Source: an uncultured Clostridia bacterium | GTDB taxonomy: Bacteria > Bacillota > Clostridia > Christensenellales > Borkfalkiaceae | DNA: 64,000 bases | Assembly: GCA_947627765.1 (NCBI GenBank) | Contig: CANQXA010000001.1 | Location: 1-64,000, forward strand | Reading direction: 5' to 3' | The notes under the pieces: generated by a model | Seen by the model: only the letters and a program-made list of their open reading frames with translations | Databases searched by the model: none | Told to the model about the DNA's origin: nothing | Program-made: the position numbers and the translations under genes | Shown here: piece by piece, positions 7,202 to 16,424 of the stretch | Position numbering within the stretch: position 1 is the stretch's first letter | Layout: every line of letters begins with the position of its first letter

Positions 7202-10200
7202 ATGCCCAAGAGAAGCGATATTCAAAAAGTTTTAGTGATAGGGTCGGGGCCCATCGTCATCGGGCAGGCGGCGGAGTTCGATTACGCGGGCGCACAGGCG
7301 TGCCGCGTGCTCAAAGACGCGGGTTGCAACGTCGTCCTCTGCAATTCCAATCCCGCCACCATCATGACCGACAAGATGCTCGCCGACGAGATCTATCTCG
7401 AGCCGCTCACCGAGGACAGCCTCAAGCGGATCATCATCAAGGAGAGGCCTGATAGTCTCCTCGCCTCCCTCGGCGGACAGACCGGTCTCACGATGGGCTG
7501 TAAGCTCGCCAAGAGCGGCTTCCTCGAAGAATGGGGGGTCAAGCTCATCGGCACGAAGCTCGACGCGATCGACCGCGCCGAGGACAGGGAACTCTTCAAA
7601 GAGACCATGCAAAAGCTCGGCCAGCCCGTCGTTCCCTCCGACATTGCCTACTCCGAAGACGAATGCGCCGCGATCGCAGGAAAGCTCGGCTATCCCGTAA
7701 TCGTACGTCCCGCGTTTACGTTGGGCGGGGCGGGCGGCGGCGTCGCCAAGGATGAAGAGGAGCTCCGCCTCATCGCCCACAACGGGCTCATGCTGTCTCC
7801 CATCTCGCAGGTCCTCGTCGAGAAATACATCGGCGGATGGAAGGAGATCGAATTCGAAGTTTTAAGAGACGGAAAGGGGAACGTCCTCACCGTCTGCTCG
7901 ATGGAAAACTTCGATCCCGTCGGCGTCCACACGGGAGACTCCATCGTCATCGCGCCCGCGGTGACGCTGTCCGACAAAGAATACCAGATGCTTCGCACCG
8001 CCTCCCTCGAGATCATTACCGAGCTCGGCATCGAGGGCGGATGCAACTGTCAGTTCGCGCTTCATCCCGATAGTTTCGAGTACGCGGTCATCGAGGTCAA
8101 TCCGCGCGTCTCGCGCTCCTCCGCGCTCGCTTCCAAGGCGACGGGCTATCCCATCGCCAAAGTTTCGACCAAGATCGCCCTCGGCTACACCCTCGACGAG
8201 ATCAAGAACGACGTCACGGGGAAGACCTATGCCTGTTTCGAGCCCGCGCTCGACTATGTAGTGGTCAAACTTCCCAAATGGCCCTTCGATAAATTCCTCT
8301 ATGCGGGAAGGAATCTCGGTTCGCGCATGAAGGCGACGGGAGAGGTCATGGCGATCGGTTCCTCCTTCGAGCAGGCGATCATGAAAGCGGTGCGCGGCGC
8401 GGAGATCTCCCTCGATACGCTCGGGCATCCCAAATTCGAGCGGATGACGAAGGAAGAGCTCGCCCTCGAGATCCACAAGCAGACCGACGAACGGATCTTT
8501 GCCGTCTATGCCGCCTTAAAGCAGGGGATCACGGTCGACGAGATCTTTTCGGCGACCAAGATCGACCGCTGGTTCCTCGCAAAGCTCTCCAACCTGATCG
8601 CTTACGAGAAGAGCATCGCGGGGCATAAGCTCACCAAACGGGAATACTTAGAGGGGAAGCGGCTCGGATTTACCGACCGTACCCTTTCCCGTCTCTCGGG
8701 CGAGCTTCCCATGCACCGCCGCGCCTGTTTCAAGATGGTGGATACCTGCGCCGCGGAATTTTCGGCGTCCACCCCTTATTTCTACTCCACATACGACGAT
8801 CTCTCCCACGACGAAGCCAAGCCCTTCGTGGAAAAGAGCAAGAAAAAGCGGGTGATCGTCATCGGCTCGGGTCCCATCCGTATCGGGCAGGGCATCGAAT
8901 TCGACTATTCCTCCGTCCACTGCGTCTGGACGCTCAAAGAACTCGGTTACGAGGTCATAATCATCAACAACAATCCCGAGACGGTCTCCACCGATTTCGA
9001 TACCGCGGACAGGCTGTATTTCGAGTCTCTGACGCCCGAGGACGTCCAGAGCGTGATCGATGTGGAGAAACCGTACGGCGTGGTCGTCACCTTCGGCGGG
9101 CAGACCGCGATCAAGCTGTGCGGTTATCTCGCGAAGAAGGGGATCCGCATCCTCGGTACGGGCGCGGACAGCGTAGACATCGCCGAAGACCGCGAGCGGT
9201 TCGACGAACTTTTGGAGCGCTTCGGCATCGCCCGTCCGCAGGGGCTCACCGTCATGACGAAGGAGGAGGCGGTCCGCGCCGCGGAGACGCTCGGCTATCC
9301 CGTCCTCCTGCGCCCTTCGTATGTGATCGGCGGGCAGAATATGACCATCGCCTTCACCGAAAACGATATTTCCCGCTACATGGACGTCATTCTCTCGCAG
9401 AAGATCGAAAATCCCGTCCTCTGCGATAAATATCTCATGGGCAGTGAGCTCGAGGTGGACGCGATCTCGGACGGCGTAGACGTCTTGATCCCCGGGATCA
9501 TGCAGCACATCGAGCGCGCGGGCGTCCATTCGGGGGACTCCATCGCCGTCTATCCGCCCTATCATCTTTCGGACGTCATGCTCAAAAAGATCGTCGAGGT
9601 CTCCACACAGCTCGCCGTCGAACTCAAAACGAAGGGGCTCATCAACATCCAATATCTCATCTACCAGAACCGCCTCTACGTCATCGAGGTCAATCCCCGC
9701 GCGAGCCGCACCATTCCCTATATTTCCAAGGTCACGGGCGTTCCCATGGTGGAACTCGCCACCCGCATCATGGCGGGCGCAAAGCTCAAAAAACTCGGCT
9801 ACGGCACGGGGCTCTATCCCAATTCTCCCTACGTCGCCGTGAAAGTGCCCGTATTCTCCTTTGAGAAGCTGAACGACGTCAACTCCCAGCTCGGTCCCGA
9901 GATGAAGTCCACGGGCGAAGTGCTCGGCATCGGGAAGACGATCGAGGAGGCGCTCTTCAAGGGGCTCGTCTCCGCGGGCTTCAAGATGTGCCATCCCACG
10001 AAGGACCGTCCCGTCGGGGTCTACTTCACCGTCAACGATCAGGATAAGCCCGAGCTCGTCGCGATCGCCAAAAAGTTTGCCGATCTCGGCTGTAATCTCT
10101 ATGCGACGGCGGGCACCGCGAAGGTCATCTCCGATCTCGGGGTGGACGTCATGGTCGTGCCCCGCCTGAAAGCGACCAAAGAGGTCTCCTCCCTCATGGA

Positions 10201-11254
10201 TCAGGGGAAGATCGACTACATCATCTATACGGGAAAGACGGACGTCGATTCCATTGCGGACTACATCGAACTGCACCATCATGCCGTCCTGCTCGGCGTC
10301 ACCGTTCTCACCTCCCTCGATACGGCGCGCGCGCTTTCGGACATCATCGCGAGCAAGTTTACCGAGTACAACACCGAACTCGTGGACATCAACGACCTTC
10401 GCACCCGCAAGACGGAGCTCTCCTTCGTAAAGATGCGTTCCTGCGACGACGATTACATCTTTTTCGAGGACATGGAGGGGAAGATCACCTGCCCCGAGTC
10501 TTTGACGATCAACTTTGTAGACCGCCACACGGGGATCGGCGGCGAGGGTGTGGTGCTGATCCAGCGCTCCTCCTATGCCGACGCCAAGATGCGCGTCTTC
10601 AACCGCGACGGTTCGGAGGGCACGGATACGGCAAACGCCATCCGTTGCGTCGCAAAATACCTCTATGAGAGCGGGCTCGTACGGACGGATACGATGTCGA
10701 TCGAGACGATCGGCGGGCTCCGCAGGGTGACCGTCTATTCCTTCGGCGGAGAGGTCACTTCCGCGAGCGTAGATCTCGCCGCGCCCAAGCCGCTGGCGTC
10801 CCCGAGGAAGATCCCGGGGAGCGGGGAGTATCCCGATCTGCTCGTCGGCGAGCGCGAAGGGAAATGCTACGAGCCGCGGTGCTACGACGCCGAGGGGAGC
10901 AATGCCGTTTTCTTTTGCGACCGCGTCGAGCGCTTCCCCCTTGAAGAGTTTTCCGTGCAGGCGGCGGAGAGCGGTCTTTTGCCCAAGAGGACGAATATCG
11001 TCGTCGTGCGGCACGTCAACGCGGCGACCTTGAAGCTCCGCGCATACGAGTACGGAAACGGCGAGACGGCGAGCGGTACGGCGGCAGTTGCCGCGGTCGC
11101 CGCCGCGGTGGAAAACGGGCTGTGCACGGCGGGGGACATCACCGTCAACGTGCAGGGCGGCGAATTGGTCGTACATTTCGATCCCGCGGGCAAGAACTGC
11201 GTCACGCTCACGGGGAACGTAGAAAAAATCTTTGAAGGAAAGGTGAAATTCTGA
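7202..11254 (+). CDS. carB: Carbamoyl-phosphate synthase large subunit fused to a degenerate DapF-like domain
   Basis: This is 1350 residues against about 1070 for normal CarB. Residues 1-930 hold the two ATP-grasp halves (GSGPIVIGQAAEFDYAGAQ near 15 and GSGPIRIGQGIEFDYSSVH near 560). Residues 930-1060 hold the MGS-like allosteric domain. Residues about 1071-1350 (DNA 10412-11251) align along their length with diaminopimelate epimerase: VFNRDGSEG, AIRCVAKYL, PKRTNIVVV and YGNGETA match DapF signatures. Both catalytic cysteines are gone (Thr1143 in the CGNG motif, Ser1291 in the CGSG motif), and GNPH is replaced by SNAV (1233-1236). The frame is continuous, with no stop or internal start-like junction. 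The CarB part should be active. The C-terminal part is a probable pseudoenzyme or regulatory ligand-binding domain, which is inference. Confidence 0.93.
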   Translation: MPKRSDIQKVLVIGSGPIVIGQAAEFDYAGAQACRVLKDAGCNVVLCNSNPATIMTDKMLADEIYLEPLTEDSLKRIIIKERPDSLLASLGGQTGLTMGCKLAKSGFLEEWGVKLIGTKLDAIDRAEDRELFKETMQKLGQPVVPSDIAYSEDECAAIAGKLGYPVIVRPAFTLGGAGGGVAKDEEELRLIAHNGLMLSPISQVLVEKYIGGWKEIEFEVLRDGKGNVLTVCSMENFDPVGVHTGDSIVIAPAVTLSDKEYQMLRTASLEIITELGIEGGCNCQFALHPDSFEYAVIEVNPRVSRSSALASKATGYPIAKVSTKIALGYTLDEIKNDVTGKTYACFEPALDYVVVKLPKWPFDKFLYAGRNLGSRMKATGEVMAIGSSFEQAIMKAVRGAEISLDTLGHPKFERMTKEELALEIHKQTDERIFAVYAALKQGITVDEIFSATKIDRWFLAKLSNLIAYEKSIAGHKLTKREYLEGKRLGFTDRTLSRLSGELPMHRRACFKMVDTCAAEFSASTPYFYSTYDDLSHDEAKPFVEKSKKKRVIVIGSGPIRIGQGIEFDYSSVHCVWTLKELGYEVIIINNNPETVSTDFDTADRLYFESLTPEDVQSVIDVEKPYGVVVTFGGQTAIKLCGYLAKKGIRILGTGADSVDIAEDRERFDELLERFGIARPQGLTVMTKEEAVRAAETLGYPVLLRPSYVIGGQNMTIAFTENDISRYMDVILSQKIENPVLCDKYLMGSELEVDAISDGVDVLIPGIMQHIERAGVHSGDSIAVYPPYHLSDVMLKKIVEVSTQLAVELKTKGLINIQYLIYQNRLYVIEVNPRASRTIPYISKVTGVPMVELATRIMAGAKLKKLGYGTGLYPNSPYVAVKVPVFSFEKLNDVNSQLGPEMKSTGEVLGIGKTIEEALFKGLVSAGFKMCHPTKDRPVGVYFTVNDQDKPELVAIAKKFADLGCNLYATAGTAKVISDLGVDVMVVPRLKATKEVSSLMDQGKIDYIIYTGKTDVDSIADYIELHHHAVLLGVTVLTSLDTARALSDIIASKFTEYNTELVDINDLRTRKTELSFVKMRSCDDDYIFFEDMEGKITCPESLTINFVDRHTGIGGEGVVLIQRSSYADAKMRVFNRDGSEGTDTANAIRCVAKYLYESGLVRTDTMSIETIGGLRRVTVYSFGGEVTSASVDLAAPKPLASPRKIPGSGEYPDLLVGEREGKCYEPRCYDAEGSNAVFFCDRVERFPLEEFSVQAAESGLLPKRTNIVVVRHVNAATLKLRAYEYGNGETASGTAAVAAVAAAVENGLCTAGDITVNVQGGELVVHFDPAGKNCVTLTGNVEKIFEGKVKF

Positions 11255-11871
11255 TGGTACGCGATGGATTTTACGAGGAGAGCGCCGTTTCCGCGCGCAG
11301 TGCGAAGGAGGCGAAATTTTATCTGTTCTTCAAGATCTTTGCGATCATTTGCGGCGTCGTCGCCGTCTTTCTGCTCACGTTCGCCTTTCCCTTCATCCGG
11401 TCGGCGACGGAGACGGCGAACGAAGATCCCGCGAACAAGACGGAGATCATGATCTTTGCGCTTCTGCCGTATTTCGGGGTCGTATTGCTCTTTATCGCCG
11501 TCGGCGTGGGCTCTTGGTTCCTGAAAAACCGCTTCAACGTGAGCTACGACTACACGTTCGTCGAAGACGAGCTCCGCATCACGCGCGTCTTCAACGGAAA
11601 GCGCCGCAAATTCATCATGCGGCTCTACGCCGACCGCATTCTCCAGATCGGCTGGATGGACAGCGAAGCCTTCGACCGCGCGGTCAGAGGGTTCGCCAAG
11701 AAAAAGATCAAACGGTTTACGCCCAACCGCGAGCCTTCGGAGGGGAAGGAATTTATCTATGTGATCCACTCCGATTCCATCGAAAAGACGATGTGTATCC
11801 TCGAGTGCCGCCGTCAGCTTTTGGAAAATCTCGTGATGGCGGCGGGCAGAAATAAGCTGGAGCGCAAATGA
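11254..11871 (+). CDS. Membrane protein of unknown function, two TM helices
   Basis: The 205-residue protein has helices at about residues 26-50 and 69-90, with a short acidic extracytoplasmic loop between them (ATETANEDPANKTE). A soluble C-terminal half follows with a strand-rich YDYTFVEDELRITRVFNGKRRKF segment that looks like a bacterial PH-type domain. No enzymatic motif is visible and I cannot name the family with certainty. Its ATG overlaps the carB stop by one base (TGATG), and its stop overlaps the next ATG, so it is co-translated with carB and the cysteine desulfurase. Confidence 0.75.
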   Translation: MVRDGFYEESAVSARSAKEAKFYLFFKIFAIICGVVAVFLLTFAFPFIRSATETANEDPANKTEIMIFALLPYFGVVLLFIAVGVGSWFLKNRFNVSYDYTFVEDELRITRVFNGKRRKFIMRLYADRILQIGWMDSEAFDRAVRGFAKKKIKRFTPNREPSEGKEFIYVIHSDSIEKTMCILECRRQLLENLVMAAGRNKLERK

Positions 11872-12986
11872 TCTATCTCGACAATGCCGCGACGACCCGC
11901 CCCGACCCTAAGGCGCTTTCGCAGGCGGAAACGTACTATTCGGAAAACTATTTCAATCCCTCCGCGCGTTACGGCGGAGGGTTTGCCGTCCGCCGCGCCG
12001 TGGAAGAGGCGCGGGAGGAACTTCTCGCCCTGATCGCAGGGGAGGGCTACGAGCTCGAATTCACGTCGGGCGGGACGGAGGCGGACAACCATGCCGTCCT
12101 CGCCGCCAAGCGCGGGAACGCGGTCACGACGAAGGGGGAGCACGCCGCCGTCTATGAGAGTTTCGTGCATCTCCGCGAGAGGGGGACGGAACCCCGCTTC
12201 GCCGCAATCAATCGGGACGGGAGCGTCGATCCCGCCTCCCTTCTTTCCCTCGTCGACGAAAAGACCTCCCTCGTCTCCGTGGTCCACGTCAACAACGAGA
12301 CGGGCGCGGTCAACGACATTGCGTCCCTTGCGCGGGAAGTCAAGAAGAAAAATCCGCGCTGTCTCTTCCATAGCGACGGCGTGCAGGCGTTCGGGAAGAT
12401 CCCCTTCCGCCTTTCCCCCGCGATCGATCTTTACAGCGTGAGCGCGCACAAGATCGGAGGGCTCAAGGGGACGGGCGCGCTCTACAAGCGCAAAGGGATC
12501 GCGCTCCCACCGCTCATCTTCGGCGGGGGACAGGAAGAGGGTCAGCGCAGCGGGACGGAAAACGTGCTCGGGATCTTGGATTTCCTCTATGCCGCCAGCG
12601 CGAAGTTTCAAACGCTCGAAAAAGACTATGCCGCCCTTTCCGCGCTTCGCGGGCGGATCCAAGCCATTCTTTCGGAGAGCGGACTTTTTACGGCGATCTC
12701 GCCCGCGGAGGGGTCGCCCTATCTTCTGACCGTCGCCTCGGAAAGCGTGCGCGGCGAGGTCATCCAGAGGATGCTGTTCGACCGCGGCGTCGCCGTCGGA
12801 ACGGGCAGTGCTTGCTCCTCCAAGAAACCATATAGCCGCATTCTCGAGGCGTGCGGGTATTCCCGCGCCGCGCTCGGAGGGGTGATCAGGCTGAGTTTTT
12901 GCCCGCAGACGGGGGAAGAGGCGTTAGACGCCGCAAAACTCTTGGCGGAAACCGCCGAAGAATACAGACGGAAAGTCTCACTGTAA
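11868..12986 (+). CDS. Cysteine desulfurase (NifS/IscS family), probably the ThiI partner
   Basis: This 372-residue PLP enzyme has MIYLDNAATTRPD at the start, TSGGTEADN near residue 66, HSDGVQAFGKI, the PLP lysine in SAHKIGG, RSGTENV, and the loop Cys in GTGSACSS that carries the persulfide. It removes sulfur from cysteine to give alanine plus protein-bound persulfide. The short catalytic loop with SSKK fits the NifS-type (NifZ/YrvO) enzymes that accompany thiI in Firmicutes, and thiI follows after 9 nt. Delivery of sulfur to tRNA uridine 8 is therefore the likely main role. Confidence 0.9.
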   Translation: MIYLDNAATTRPDPKALSQAETYYSENYFNPSARYGGGFAVRRAVEEAREELLALIAGEGYELEFTSGGTEADNHAVLAAKRGNAVTTKGEHAAVYESFVHLRERGTEPRFAAINRDGSVDPASLLSLVDEKTSLVSVVHVNNETGAVNDIASLAREVKKKNPRCLFHSDGVQAFGKIPFRLSPAIDLYSVSAHKIGGLKGTGALYKRKGIALPPLIFGGGQEEGQRSGTENVLGILDFLYAASAKFQTLEKDYAALSALRGRIQAILSESGLFTAISPAEGSPYLLTVASESVRGEVIQRMLFDRGVAVGTGSACSSKKPYSRILEACGYSRAALGGVIRLSFCPQTGEEALDAAKLLAETAEEYRRKVSL

Positions 12987-12995
12987 GGAACATTT

Positions 12996-14147
12996 ATGGA
13001 AAAAGTTGTCATTATCCGCTATTCGGAAATTCATTTGAAGGGGAAGAACCGCGGCTATTTCGAGCGGATCTTTTCCGTCAACCTCGAAAAGAGCCTGAAA
13101 GGGCTCCGCCACGAACTGCACCGCACGAGCGGCAGATGGTTGGTGGAAAAATTCGAAGAGGGATATGCCGAGGAGATCGCGGGGCGCATTTCGCGGGTCT
13201 TCGGCGTACATTCCTATTCCGTCGGATACCTCACCGACAGCAGTCTCGACGGGATCTATTCCGCCGCCAAGCTGGTCGCTCCCCGCGGGGGCTCCTTTAA
13301 GGTGGATACGCACCGCGGAAACAAGGGGTATCCGCTCACGTCGATGGAGATCTCGGCGGCGATCGGCGGACGCCTTCTCTCCGAATTTCCCGGCCTTCGC
13401 GTCGATGTCCATCAGCCGGAGAGCGTCGTCTATGTAGACGTCCGCGAGAACGGTTCCGCCCTCGTCTTCGGTTCGTTCGAACAGGGCGCGGGCGGGATGC
13501 CCGTCGGCGTCTCGGGAAAGGGACTTTTGCTCATTTCGGGCGGGATCGATTCCCCCGTCGCGGGATATATGATGGCAAAGCGGGGGATGACGGTCGAGCT
13601 TCTGCATTTTCACAGCTATCCCTATACCAACGAGGGCGCCAAGGAGAAGGTGAAGGAACTTGCGAAGATCCTCTCCCGCTATTCCCTCGTCACGCGGCTC
13701 ACGACGGTCTCCGTGACCGAGATCCAAGAGGAGATCCACCGCAAATGCGCGGAGGAGCTCAACGTCACACTGCTCCGCAGATTTATGTTCCGCATCGCCG
13801 AGCGCGTCGCCAAGGAAGAGGGGATGCAGTGCCTCATTACGGGGGAGAGCCTCGGGCAGGTCGCGAGCCAGACGATCGAGGGAATGACGTCCTCCAACGC
13901 CGTCGTCACCCTTCCCGTGCTCCGTCCCTTGGTCGGATTCGATAAGGACGAGATCATCGAGCGCGCGAAGAAGATCGGTACCTTTTCCACAAGCATCCTT
14001 CCCTACGAAGATTGCTGTACCGTCTTCCTGCCCGACCACCCCGCGATCAAACCGAAGCTCGCCTACGTCGAGAGCGAAGAGAGCAAGCTCGATGTGGAGA
14101 GATTGGTAAGCGAAGCGGTCGCCGCGCGGGAGAGCGAAGAGCTCTGA
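12996..14147 (+). CDS. thiI: tRNA 4-thiouridine synthase ThiI (no rhodanese domain)
   Basis: The 383-residue protein has the N-terminal ferredoxin-like part (MEKVVIIRYSEIHLKGKNR), a THUMP domain (roughly residues 60-165), and a PP-loop ATPase domain with SGGIDSPVAGYMM near residue 180 and ITGESLGQVASQT. It adenylates tRNA U8 and, with persulfide from the upstream desulfurase, makes 4-thiouridine. The rhodanese extension of the E. coli protein is absent, as is usual in Firmicutes. The last 85 bp overlap the 3' end of the convergent PBP gene. Confidence 0.93.
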   Translation: MEKVVIIRYSEIHLKGKNRGYFERIFSVNLEKSLKGLRHELHRTSGRWLVEKFEEGYAEEIAGRISRVFGVHSYSVGYLTDSSLDGIYSAAKLVAPRGGSFKVDTHRGNKGYPLTSMEISAAIGGRLLSEFPGLRVDVHQPESVVYVDVRENGSALVFGSFEQGAGGMPVGVSGKGLLLISGGIDSPVAGYMMAKRGMTVELLHFHSYPYTNEGAKEKVKELAKILSRYSLVTRLTTVSVTEIQEEIHRKCAEELNVTLLRRFMFRIAERVAKEEGMQCLITGESLGQVASQTIEGMTSSNAVVTLPVLRPLVGFDKDEIIERAKKIGTFSTSILPYEDCCTVFLPDHPAIKPKLAYVESEESKLDVERLVSEAVAARESEEL

Positions 14148-16321
14148 CTTTCCCACCAATCGTCGGGGATCGAACCGCCTTCCCGAATGTGTACGCTCGG
14201 CAACACGGCTGGCTCGCCTTCCCGTCCCTTATAATAGGGGATCACGGTATAGACATAACTTTCTCCCGCCGTTACGGAGTTATCGAGGATCCGTTCGCGG
14301 TAGGGGCCGCTGTAAATCGTGGCAATTCTGCCGCGATTTTCTCTTTTTACGACGTAATCGTAGTATTCTGCCTGACATAGTACTATGCAAACGCTTCCAT
14401 TTTCGAGCGAAACGGTCGGCGTCTGGATGACGGGATGGGTATACCGCGTACAGCTCTCTTCGGGCAGATTGCTTTTACGGAAGAAATCGGAGGGATCGTA
14501 GAGGGGCGTCAGCGGGTCGGACCGTACGATCTTGTGATTTTTTTCATATTCGTCCTTATCGTAGGCGATCCGTTCCACATCCGCGGGGGGCAGGAAGTTG
14601 GCGGGCGTGTGATTGCGGTAGAGGTAACTCAAAATGTCCTTTACAAAGTTGGCGGGCAGACCTCCTCCCGTCGCGTCCACGGGCGAATTGTCGGCGTTCC
14701 CGAGCCACACGGCGACGACGTCCTCCGTCGTATAGGCGATGGTATATGCGTCGAGATTTCCCTTTCTTCCCTCGTTCGTACCCGTCTTGGCGGCGACGGC
14801 AAAGGGGAGCGATCTGAGTTTGCGCGCCGTCCCTTCCTTCGCCGCCGTCGTCAGCATATCGGTCACCAAAAACGCCGTATCTTCGGAGAAGACCTTCTCC
14901 CGCTTCGGGTTTCGTTCATAGAGCACTTTATCTCCCCGCCGCACGCGCAAAATGGTGCCCGACGGCGCATATCCGCCCCCGTTTGCAAGGGCGGCATAGC
15001 CGTCGGCGAGGCGGTCGAGAGGAAATCCTTCGCGCATCCCTCCGAGGGCGAGGGCAAGGGAGGAATCTTCGGGCGCGACGTCCAGCCCCAGCCGTTTGAG
15101 ATAGGAGACGCCGCGCTCCAAGCCGAGGGCGTTTAAGATCTTGACGGCGGGGATGTTGACGCTGCGGGAGAGCGCATGGCGTACGCTCATATACTTGCCC
15201 GAAGCGCCCCCCGCGTCGTCGGGCGCGTACCCCGAGAAGTTGGTCTTTTCGTCGAGAATGGGCGTCGCGGGGGAGATGAGATTTTCCTCGACGGCGGGCG
15301 CGTAGACGAGAAGCGGCTTCACCGTGGAGGCGGGAAGACGGGGAGGAAGCCCCGCCGTCGTGTAGAGCGCCTTGACGGTATCCGTGCCGTTGTCCCGCAC
15401 CAAGGCAATGAGGTCGGAATCCGCCGACAGCTCCTCGAGTTTCTTCTGCAAGAGGGGATCGTAAGCCGTATCGACTTCAAGCGAGCGCAGGTTGCCCGTT
15501 CCCGCCCCTTCGAACCGCTCGGTGAGCTCGCCGAGGACGAGCGAGAGATAAAAGTTCCCGTTTCCGATGGGATTGGGCGTTTCGGGAAGCGGCTCGGTGA
15601 GCGCCGAGGCATACTCCGCTTCGCCGAGGTATCCCTGCTCCCGCATCAGTTTGAGGACGAAATTGCGCCTCCCGCGGCATTTTTCGGGATCTTTGAAGGG
15701 GGAATAGCGGTTGGGCGACTTCACGAGCGCGGCGAGGAGGGCGGATTCGGCGGGCGTCAGGGCGGAAGGCTGTTTGGCGAAATAGAAGGAAGCCGCTTCC
15801 CCGATCCCGAACGCACTGTGCCCGAAATAGATGGAATTGAGATAGAGCTCGAGGATCTCCTGTTTGGAATAACTTTTCTCGAGCGCGCGCGTGAGACGGA
15901 ACTCCTTCAGCTTGCGGTTGAAGGTCTTCTCGCTTGAAAGGTGGGTATTTTTGATGAGCTGTTGGGAGATCGTCGAGGCGCCTTCGCGGAAGGATAGCGT
16001 GGAGAGATTTTTGAGCGAGGCCCTTGCGATCCCGCGGGGATCGAAACCTTTATGGGTATAAAACCGCTTGTCTTCGACGGCGACGAAGGCGTTGGGGAGA
16101 TAGGACGGAAATTCGGAAAAGGGGACGTCCCCGCTGCCGGCGGAGGTCGGGATCTCCGCGCCCGAAGCGTCGAAGAGCCTGATCTGCCCCGTTTCGAGGG
16201 TAAGTTTGGCGGGATCGAGACGGACCCCCTTCGTCACGCCGAAATAATAGGCGAGCAGGGCGGAGACGAGGATCGCGGCGGCGCCGAGAAGTACGCCCGT
16301 TGCGCAAAGGAAACGTTTCAT
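14063..16321 (-). CDS. Class A penicillin-binding protein (PBP1a-like), transglycosylase and transpeptidase
   Basis: The 752-residue protein has a single N-terminal membrane anchor. A GT51 domain follows (EDKRFYTHKGFDPRGIARA with the catalytic Glu, then GASTISQQLIKN and the RKLKEFRLTRALE motif), then a transpeptidase domain with SxxK in PASTVKPLL, SVN in SRSVNIPA, and KTGT in AAKTGTNEG. A roughly 130-residue C-terminal extension carries no motif I know. It polymerises and cross-links peptidoglycan outside the membrane. ATG 16321 precedes the usual MKRF-hydrophobic start. The Ser-rich tail (28 residues) is encoded antisense to the end of thiI, so the true C-terminus runs into overprinted sequence. 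Confidence 0.9.
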   Translation of the reverse strand: MKRFLCATGVLLGAAAILVSALLAYYFGVTKGVRLDPAKLTLETGQIRLFDASGAEIPTSAGSGDVPFSEFPSYLPNAFVAVEDKRFYTHKGFDPRGIARASLKNLSTLSFREGASTISQQLIKNTHLSSEKTFNRKLKEFRLTRALEKSYSKQEILELYLNSIYFGHSAFGIGEAASFYFAKQPSALTPAESALLAALVKSPNRYSPFKDPEKCRGRRNFVLKLMREQGYLGEAEYASALTEPLPETPNPIGNGNFYLSLVLGELTERFEGAGTGNLRSLEVDTAYDPLLQKKLEELSADSDLIALVRDNGTDTVKALYTTAGLPPRLPASTVKPLLVYAPAVEENLISPATPILDEKTNFSGYAPDDAGGASGKYMSVRHALSRSVNIPAVKILNALGLERGVSYLKRLGLDVAPEDSSLALALGGMREGFPLDRLADGYAALANGGGYAPSGTILRVRRGDKVLYERNPKREKVFSEDTAFLVTDMLTTAAKEGTARKLRSLPFAVAAKTGTNEGRKGNLDAYTIAYTTEDVVAVWLGNADNSPVDATGGGLPANFVKDILSYLYRNHTPANFLPPADVERIAYDKDEYEKNHKIVRSDPLTPLYDPSDFFRKSNLPEESCTRYTHPVIQTPTVSLENGSVCIVLCQAEYYDYVVKRENRGRIATIYSGPYRERILDNSVTAGESYVYTVIPYYKGREGEPAVLPSVHIREGGSIPDDWWESQSSSLSRAATASLTNLSTSSLLSSLST
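14373..14388 (-). repeat. Copy 4 of a 16-nt motif (consensus GCGMAGTAYTATGTCA), inside PBP coding sequence
   Basis: On the minus strand this reads GCATAGTACTATGTCA and includes a 12-bp self-complementary core (CATAGTACTATG). It matches the copy at 52075 at 14 of 16 positions. Being in coding sequence, it may be coincidental. Confidence 0.35.
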
Positions 16322-16375
16322 CAGTGGCAGTATTCGTATTTTCCGAAAAAATTTTGTACGATTCCGCCGCTTTTG

Positions 16376-16404
16376 TTGAAAAAAGATGCGATGTATGTTA
16401 TAAT
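16376..16404 (+). promoter_or_regulatory. Extended -10 promoter of the sir2-miaB-mutSL-miaA operon
   Basis: TTGAAA (16376-16381) and TATAAT (16399-16404) are 17 bp apart with TGt before the -10. The predicted start near 16411 lies 14 nt before the ATG; AGAGAGG is the ribosome site. Confidence 0.88.
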
Positions 16405-16424
16405 GGGGAAAGAGAGGTGCGGTC

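Noticed and set aside
8648..11176. An 842-codon open frame antisense to carB-dapF
   Set aside because: The sense strand encodes well-conserved CarB. Long antisense frames are common in this GC-rich sequence because of third-position bias, and the translation shows no domain, only Asp/Arg-rich composition.
10412..11254. A separate, intact dapF gene
   Set aside because: No start codon with a ribosome site lies at the domain boundary, the frame is continuous with carB, and both catalytic cysteines are missing.
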